Shown: piece after piece, positions 5,301-8,396 of the stretch
How positions within the stretch are numbered: position 1 is the first letter of the stretch
Layout: each line of letters starts with the position of its first letter
Assembly (NCBI GenBank): GCA_025352915.1
Contig: JANXSA010000350.1
Location: forward strand, 1-8,396
Reading direction: 5' to 3'
Length of the DNA: 8,396 nucleotides
From: Rhodospirillales bacterium
GTDB lineage: Bacteria; Pseudomonadota; Alphaproteobacteria; Acetobacterales; Acetobacteraceae
Program-made: the position numbers and the translations under genes
The notes under the pieces: model-generated
The model's database searches: none
The model's input: the letters and a program-made list of their open reading frames with translations, nothing else
Told to the model about the DNA's origin: nothing

Positions 5301-5761
5301 AACGCCTGCTGCCGCTGCTGCTCGCCCTGTTGCTGCCGGCCTGTCGTGGCGATGGTGCCGGCGGGCTCGATCCGCCAGGGGTGCTCGATATGACCCGGCT
5401 CGTCCGGCCATCGACGCCGAACACCGCGCTGGCCGCGCCGGCGGGGTTTTCGCCCACGCCCGACCTGATCACGCCACGCTATCGCACCGATCCCGACCGG
5501 CTATTCGCCGCGATCCGCACGGTGGCCCTGGCCCAGCCCAGGACATTCGCGCATGGCGATTTCAGTGGCACGCGACAGGCGCATTTCATTGCGCGCAGTG
5601 CGTGGCTGAACTACCCGGATCTGATCGCGGTCCAGGTTACGCCGGAGTCAGAGCTGATCCTGTGGTCGCGCAGCGTCTATGGCCGCTCGGATTTTGGGGT
5701 GAACAAGGCCCGGCTGACCGCCTGGCTGGCCGCCCTGGAGGTGGCGCTGACAGCGCCCTGA
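5297..5761 (+). CDS. DUF1499 family lipoprotein
   Basis: The 154-aa product starts MKRLLPLLLALLLPAC, a lipoprotein signal with lipobox LPAC and lipidated Cys16. Arg17 at +2 is compatible with transport to the outer membrane. The mature part matches DUF1499 in DPDRLFAAIRTVALAQPRT (65-83), the alternating strand region QAHFIARSAWLNYPDLIAVQV (94-114), and the terminal ILWSRSVYGRSDFGVNKARL (121-140). The family's function is not established. GTG 5297 overlaps the DUF3253 stop as GTGA, with GAGAG (5286-5290) 6 nt upstream, so translation is probably coupled. It ends 9 nt before the stop of the convergent recQ gene. Confidence 0.88.
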   Translation: MKRLLPLLLALLLPACRGDGAGGLDPPGVLDMTRLVRPSTPNTALAAPAGFSPTPDLITPRYRTDPDRLFAAIRTVALAQPRTFAHGDFSGTRQAHFIARSAWLNYPDLIAVQVTPESELILWSRSVYGRSDFGVNKARLTAWLAALEVALTAP

Positions 5762-5770
5762 TCCCCATCG

Positions 5771-7630
5771 CTACGCCGCCGCCGTCACCACCGCCAGGAC
5801 GGCGGCACCATAGCGGACCAGCTTGGACGCGCCCACACCTTTGACCTCGCCCAGTTCCTCCATTGTCCGCGGGCGCACGGCGGCGAGTTCGCGCAGCGTG
5901 GTGTCGTGGAAGATGACATAGGGCGGCACCGCCTGGGTCTTGGCCTCCGCCGCCCGCCACTGCCGCAGCGCCTCGAACAGGCCGGCCGCCTCGGGCGAGC
6001 CGGTGGCGGCCAGAGTGGCGGCGGCGCGCTGTTCGCGGGCACGCGGGCGCGGGGCGGCGAGAATGTCCTCGCGCAACATCACCACCTCCTGCCCCTTCAG
6101 GATCGGCCGCGCCTTGTCATCGACCAGGCTGAGCGAGGCGAATTCGCCGGTATCGACGTTGAGCGCGCCGCGGGCGATCAACTGGCGGATGACCCCGCGC
6201 CAGAATGCCTCGCTGCGTCCGGCGCCGACGCCGAAGGTCGGCAGCCCGTCATGGCCCCAGCGGGTGATGGCATCCGAGGTCTTGCCCAGCAGCACCGAGA
6301 TCACGTGCAAGGCGCCAAAACGCTGGCCGGTGCGGTAGACCGCCGACAGCGCTTTCTGCGCATCGATGGTGCCATCGAACAGCCCGACCGGGCTGGCGCA
6401 ATTATCGCAATGGCCGCACGGCGCCGGCAAATCCTCGCCGAAACAGGCCAGCAACTGGCGGGTGCGGCATTCCGTCGTCTCGGTCAGCGAGATCATCGCC
6501 TCCAGCCGCGCCCGCATGGCGCGCTTCTGTTCCTCCGGCGCGGCGGAGGAATTCAGCCAGTAGCGGGCGCGGGCGATATCCTCGCCGCCGTACAGCAACA
6601 GGGTCTCCGCCGTGTCGCCATCGCGGCCGGCGCGGCCGATCTGCTGGTAATACGCCTCCGGGCTGTCGGGCATGTCGAGATGGGCGACGAAGCGCACATC
6701 GGGCCGGTCGATGCCCATGCCGAAGGCGATGGTGGCGACCACCACGACGGCCTCGCCGGAGCGGAACCGCGCCGCCGCGGCGCGCTTGATCTGCGGGTTG
6801 AGCCCGGCATGGAAGGCGACGGCGGAGATCGACTTGGCGTTCAGCGACTCGGCCATGCGCTCGGTCTTGGCGCGGCTGCCGCAATAGACGATGCCGGCCT
6901 CGCCCTTGTGGCGCTTGAGCAAAGCGAGGAGTTGCTGGGTTTCGCCGGCCTTGGCCTCGGCACCGATTTGCAGGTTCGGGCGATGGAAGCTGGCGGCGAA
7001 CACGCGGGCGTCGCGCATGTCCAGGGCGGCGAGAATATCCAGCCTTGTGCGCGGATCGGCGGTGGCGGTCAGCGCCAGCCGCGGCACGCCGGGGAACAGC
7101 CGGGCCAGTTGCGCGAGATCGCGGTATTCCGGGCGGAACTCGTGGCCCCACTGGCTGACGCAATGCGCCTCGTCGATCGCCACCAGGGCGATTTCCTGGC
7201 GCTGCAGGCGTTCCAGCGTGCCGGGCGAGAGCAGGCGTTCGGGCGAGACGTAGAGCAGGTCGAGCATGCCGGCATCGAGCTCGCGGCCGACGCGGCGATG
7301 CTCCTCGGGCTCCAACTCGGAATGCAGCGCGCCAGCCGAGACGCCGAGCTGGCGCAAGGCGGCGACCTGATCGTCCATCAGCGCGATCAGCGGCGAGATC
7401 ACGACAGCAGTGCCATGCCGGCACAAAGCGGGGATCTGATAGCACACCGACTTGCCGCCGCCGGTGGGCATCAGCACCAGCGCGTCGCCGTCGGCCAGGA
7501 CGTGGTCGATCACCTGTTCCTGCAGGCCGCGAAAGCTCGGGAAGCCGAAGATACGGCGCAGCGTGGCCCGCGCTTCGTCAGTCCGCGCTTCGTCAGCCGG
7601 TGAATCCAGGCGCGGGGGCGCGGCATCCAT
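5771..7630 (-). CDS. recQ: ATP-dependent DNA helicase RecQ
   Basis: This 619-aa protein is a 3'-5' DNA helicase acting in recombination and stalled-fork repair. Motifs in order: FGFPSFRGLQEQV (28-40, with Gln37 of motif 0), Walker A TGGGKS with Lys60, DEAH (153-156) followed by the aromatic-rich QWGHEFRPEY, TATA (188-191), HRPNL (216-220), IAFGMGIDRPDVRF (301-314) and QQIGRAGRDG (329-338). The zinc site is complete with Cys388, Cys405, Cys408 and Cys411. A winged-helix RQC follows, and one HRDC domain lies at about 545-617. Length and order match the standard bacterial RecQ. ATG 7630 lies 8 nt after the upstream gene's stop without a good ribosome site, suggesting coupling. The N-terminus carries a short tandem repeat. 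The enzyme looks intact. Confidence 0.97.
   Translation of the reverse strand: MDAAPPRLDSPADEARTDEARATLRRIFGFPSFRGLQEQVIDHVLADGDALVLMPTGGGKSVCYQIPALCRHGTAVVISPLIALMDDQVAALRQLGVSAGALHSELEPEEHRRVGRELDAGMLDLLYVSPERLLSPGTLERLQRQEIALVAIDEAHCVSQWGHEFRPEYRDLAQLARLFPGVPRLALTATADPRTRLDILAALDMRDARVFAASFHRPNLQIGAEAKAGETQQLLALLKRHKGEAGIVYCGSRAKTERMAESLNAKSISAVAFHAGLNPQIKRAAAARFRSGEAVVVVATIAFGMGIDRPDVRFVAHLDMPDSPEAYYQQIGRAGRDGDTAETLLLYGGEDIARARYWLNSSAAPEEQKRAMRARLEAMISLTETTECRTRQLLACFGEDLPAPCGHCDNCASPVGLFDGTIDAQKALSAVYRTGQRFGALHVISVLLGKTSDAITRWGHDGLPTFGVGAGRSEAFWRGVIRQLIARGALNVDTGEFASLSLVDDKARPILKGQEVVMLREDILAAPRPRAREQRAAATLAATGSPEAAGLFEALRQWRAAEAKTQAVPPYVIFHDTTLRELAAVRPRTMEELGEVKGVGASKLVRYGAAVLAVVTAAA
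5778..5806. terminator. Hairpin in recQ 3' end, possible terminator for the convergent operon
   Basis: GCCGCCGTC (5778-5786) and GACGGCGGC (5798-5806) form a perfect 9-bp stem around an 11-nt loop. It lies within the last codons of recQ and begins 16 nt after the DUF1499 stop. No T-run follows on the plus strand. It could stall or end rightward transcripts while being coding sequence for RecQ. Confidence 0.35.
7568..7597 (-). repeat. 15-bp tandem duplication in recQ 5' end
   Basis: CCGCGCTTCGTCAGT is followed directly by CCGCGCTTCGTCAGC, so 14 of 15 bases match. In RecQ it codes ADEAR-TDEAR at residues 12-21, before the first helicase motif. The unit is a multiple of three, so gain or loss of a copy keeps the frame. 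Confidence 0.85.
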
Positions 7631-7638
7631 GGCGGTGC

Positions 7639-8031
7639 TCAGGGCGTGCGTATGATGATCTCCACCCGGCGCGCCTCTTCAGCGGTGCCGACGGTGTTCA
7701 CCTCGCCCTCGCCGACACGCATCAGCCGGGCGGGCGCGATCCCGCCGGCGGCCATCAGGTCCTTGATCTGCTGGGCGCGCAGCAGCGAGAGTTGGAGGTT
7801 GGCCTGCTGGCTGCCAACGGTGCTGGCAGAGCCGATGATGTCGACCTGCTTGGCGGGGTTCTGCTTGGCATAGGCGATCGCGGCGGCCACCACATCTCGC
7901 GCCGCCGGGTCGAGTTCGGCGGACAAGGGGTGGAAGAAGACGATGAATTTTTCGTTCGCCATGACCTGCGCGGGGGCGAACGCCAGCAGGGTGGCGAAAA
8001 GGGCACCCATGATCGTCAAACGGCGGCGCAT
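7639..8031 (-). CDS. OmpA-like periplasmic/outer-membrane protein, small
   Basis: The 130-aa product is a signal peptide plus one OmpA C-terminal-like domain, a fold that usually binds peptidoglycan. The signal is MRRRLTIMGALFATLLAFAP with likely cleavage after VMA at residue 25. The domain spans about 28-128 and shows VDIIGSASTVGSQQANLQ, LSLLRAQQIKDLM and ARRVEIIIR. The diaminopimelate-binding Asp of OmpA, in 'HTD', aligns with Ser70, while the partner Arg (SLLRA, Arg85) is kept, so peptidoglycan binding may be lost or altered. ATG 8031 is chosen over 8052 because of the Shine-Dalgarno GGGAG before it. It ends 8 nt before recQ and starts 90 nt after the CydC-like stop. The domain call is firm; the role is uncertain. 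Confidence 0.85.
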   Translation of the reverse strand: MRRRLTIMGALFATLLAFAPAQVMANEKFIVFFHPLSAELDPAARDVVAAAIAYAKQNPAKQVDIIGSASTVGSQQANLQLSLLRAQQIKDLMAAGGIAPARLMRVGEGEVNTVGTAEEARRVEIIIRTP

Positions 8032-8064
8032 ACCCGATTCTCCCTGGCACATCCTGATGCGCCT

Positions 8065-8093
8065 AGGTGCGCCACACCGCGCTGCCGCGTCAA
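8065..8093 (-). promoter_or_regulatory. Weak candidate promoter for the ompA-like/recQ pair
   Basis: On the minus strand TTGACG (plus 8088-8093) is a good -35 box. With a 17-nt spacer the -10 position reads GCACCT (8065-8070), a poor match. A start near 8058 would leave a leader of about 27 nt containing the GGGAG ribosome site. The -35 is convincing and the -10 is not, so this is tentative. Confidence 0.28.
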
Positions 8094-8121
8094 TGTCGAA
8101 CCCCGGGCGCCAAGGCGGCTG

Positions 8122-8396
8122 TCAGCCGGCGGCGGCCACCGCGCGGCCGCCGGACAGCCGCCAGATCCGGTCCAGCCGCTCGACGCCGATCAGGCGATGG
8201 GCGATCAGCAGCACAGTGCGCCCTTCGGCGGCGGCGTTCAGCGCCTGGAAGAATTCGCGCTCGGTGGCGGCGTCCAGCCCGGCGCAGGGTTCGTCCAGCA
8301 CCAGCACCGGGGCGTCGGACAACAGCGCCCGGGCCAGCGCCAGGCGGCGCCCCTGGCCGCCGGAAAACCCCATCCCGCCCTCGCCGACCCAGGCAT
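8122..8396 (-). CDS. cydC: ABC transporter ATP-binding subunit, C-terminal part (CydC-like)
   Basis: Only the last 91 codons lie in the window; the gene enters from the right edge. Visible ABC ATPase elements are the signature GFSGGQ, Walker B VLVLDEP, the D-loop AGLDA and the switch His in LLIAHR. The ending GVERLDRIWRLSGGRA is typical of CydC, half of the CydDC exporter that moves glutathione or cysteine to the periplasm for cytochrome bd assembly. CydD would be expected next, beyond the right edge. A small hairpin (8116-8128) carries the stop codon in its loop. The ABC call is firm. The CydC assignment rests on the C-terminal pattern; a related exporter ATPase is the alternative. Confidence 0.78.
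   Translation of the reverse strand, partial: AWVGEGGMGFSGGQGRRLALARALLSDAPVLVLDEPCAGLDAATEREFFQALNAAAEGRTVLLIAHRLIGVERLDRIWRLSGGRAVAAAG

Noticed and set aside
3958..5472. 504-codon minus-strand open frame opposite the EAL and DUF3253 genes
   Set aside because: It lies antisense to coding genes with clear catalytic motifs and has no recognisable domain. A short signal-like stretch near 4075 (MIPFTACLFCLACAPP) has no following domain.
5906..7603. 565-codon plus-strand open frame opposite recQ
   Set aside because: It is the mirror of an intact, motif-complete RecQ; its composition (Gly/Ala/Arg/His-rich) is typical of an antisense shadow.
1..8396. CRISPR array, tRNA/rRNA, phage or toxin-antitoxin/defence cassette
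   Set aside because: No regularly spaced repeats, cloverleaf, rRNA segments or recognisable defence or phage proteins were seen on either strand.

Overview
The window is about 8.4 kb of high-GC DNA with tightly packed, strongly GC3-biased genes. Gene content and style suggest an alphaproteobacterium, most likely Acetobacteraceae or a close relative. Supporting signs are an IS5-type transposase, an A/T-rich hairpin unit ahead of a gene, a DUF1499 lipoprotein, and CydC plus an OmpA-like protein next to recQ. This placement rests on recognition only; no search was possible.

Layout, left to right. (1) 1-122: the 5' end of an IS5-family transposase, reading leftward off the window, with its terminal region. 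(2) 281-2315, plus strand: an unusual signal peptidase I with a multi-pass N-terminal membrane domain; a small helical, proline/arginine-rich protein with a probable leaderless promoter; and a DUF924 protein. (3) 2292-3961, minus strand: an operon of an unrecognised 331-aa helical protein followed by an HD-domain phosphohydrolase, whose 3' end overlaps DUF924 by 24 bp in convergent orientation. (4) 4126-5761, plus strand, divergent from (3): a stand-alone EAL (cyclic-di-GMP phosphodiesterase) protein, a DUF3253 protein and a DUF1499 lipoprotein; the last two overlap as GTGA. (5) 5771-8396, minus strand: the 3' end of an ABC exporter subunit (CydC-like), an OmpA-like periplasmic protein and a full-length RecQ helicase, the last two only 8 nt apart.

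Most genes are housekeeping or envelope functions. The nearest thing to a 'system' is the central block, where an unknown coiled-coil-rich protein and an HD phosphohydrolase are divergent from an EAL protein. This is a weak hint of nucleotide-signal biology, not evidence of a new pathway. I found no CRISPR array, tRNA, rRNA, phage genes or recognisable defence cassette. No gene-free stretch exceeds 300 bases if the small ORF at 1206-1673 is real. Several very long alternative-frame ORFs are shadows caused by high GC content.
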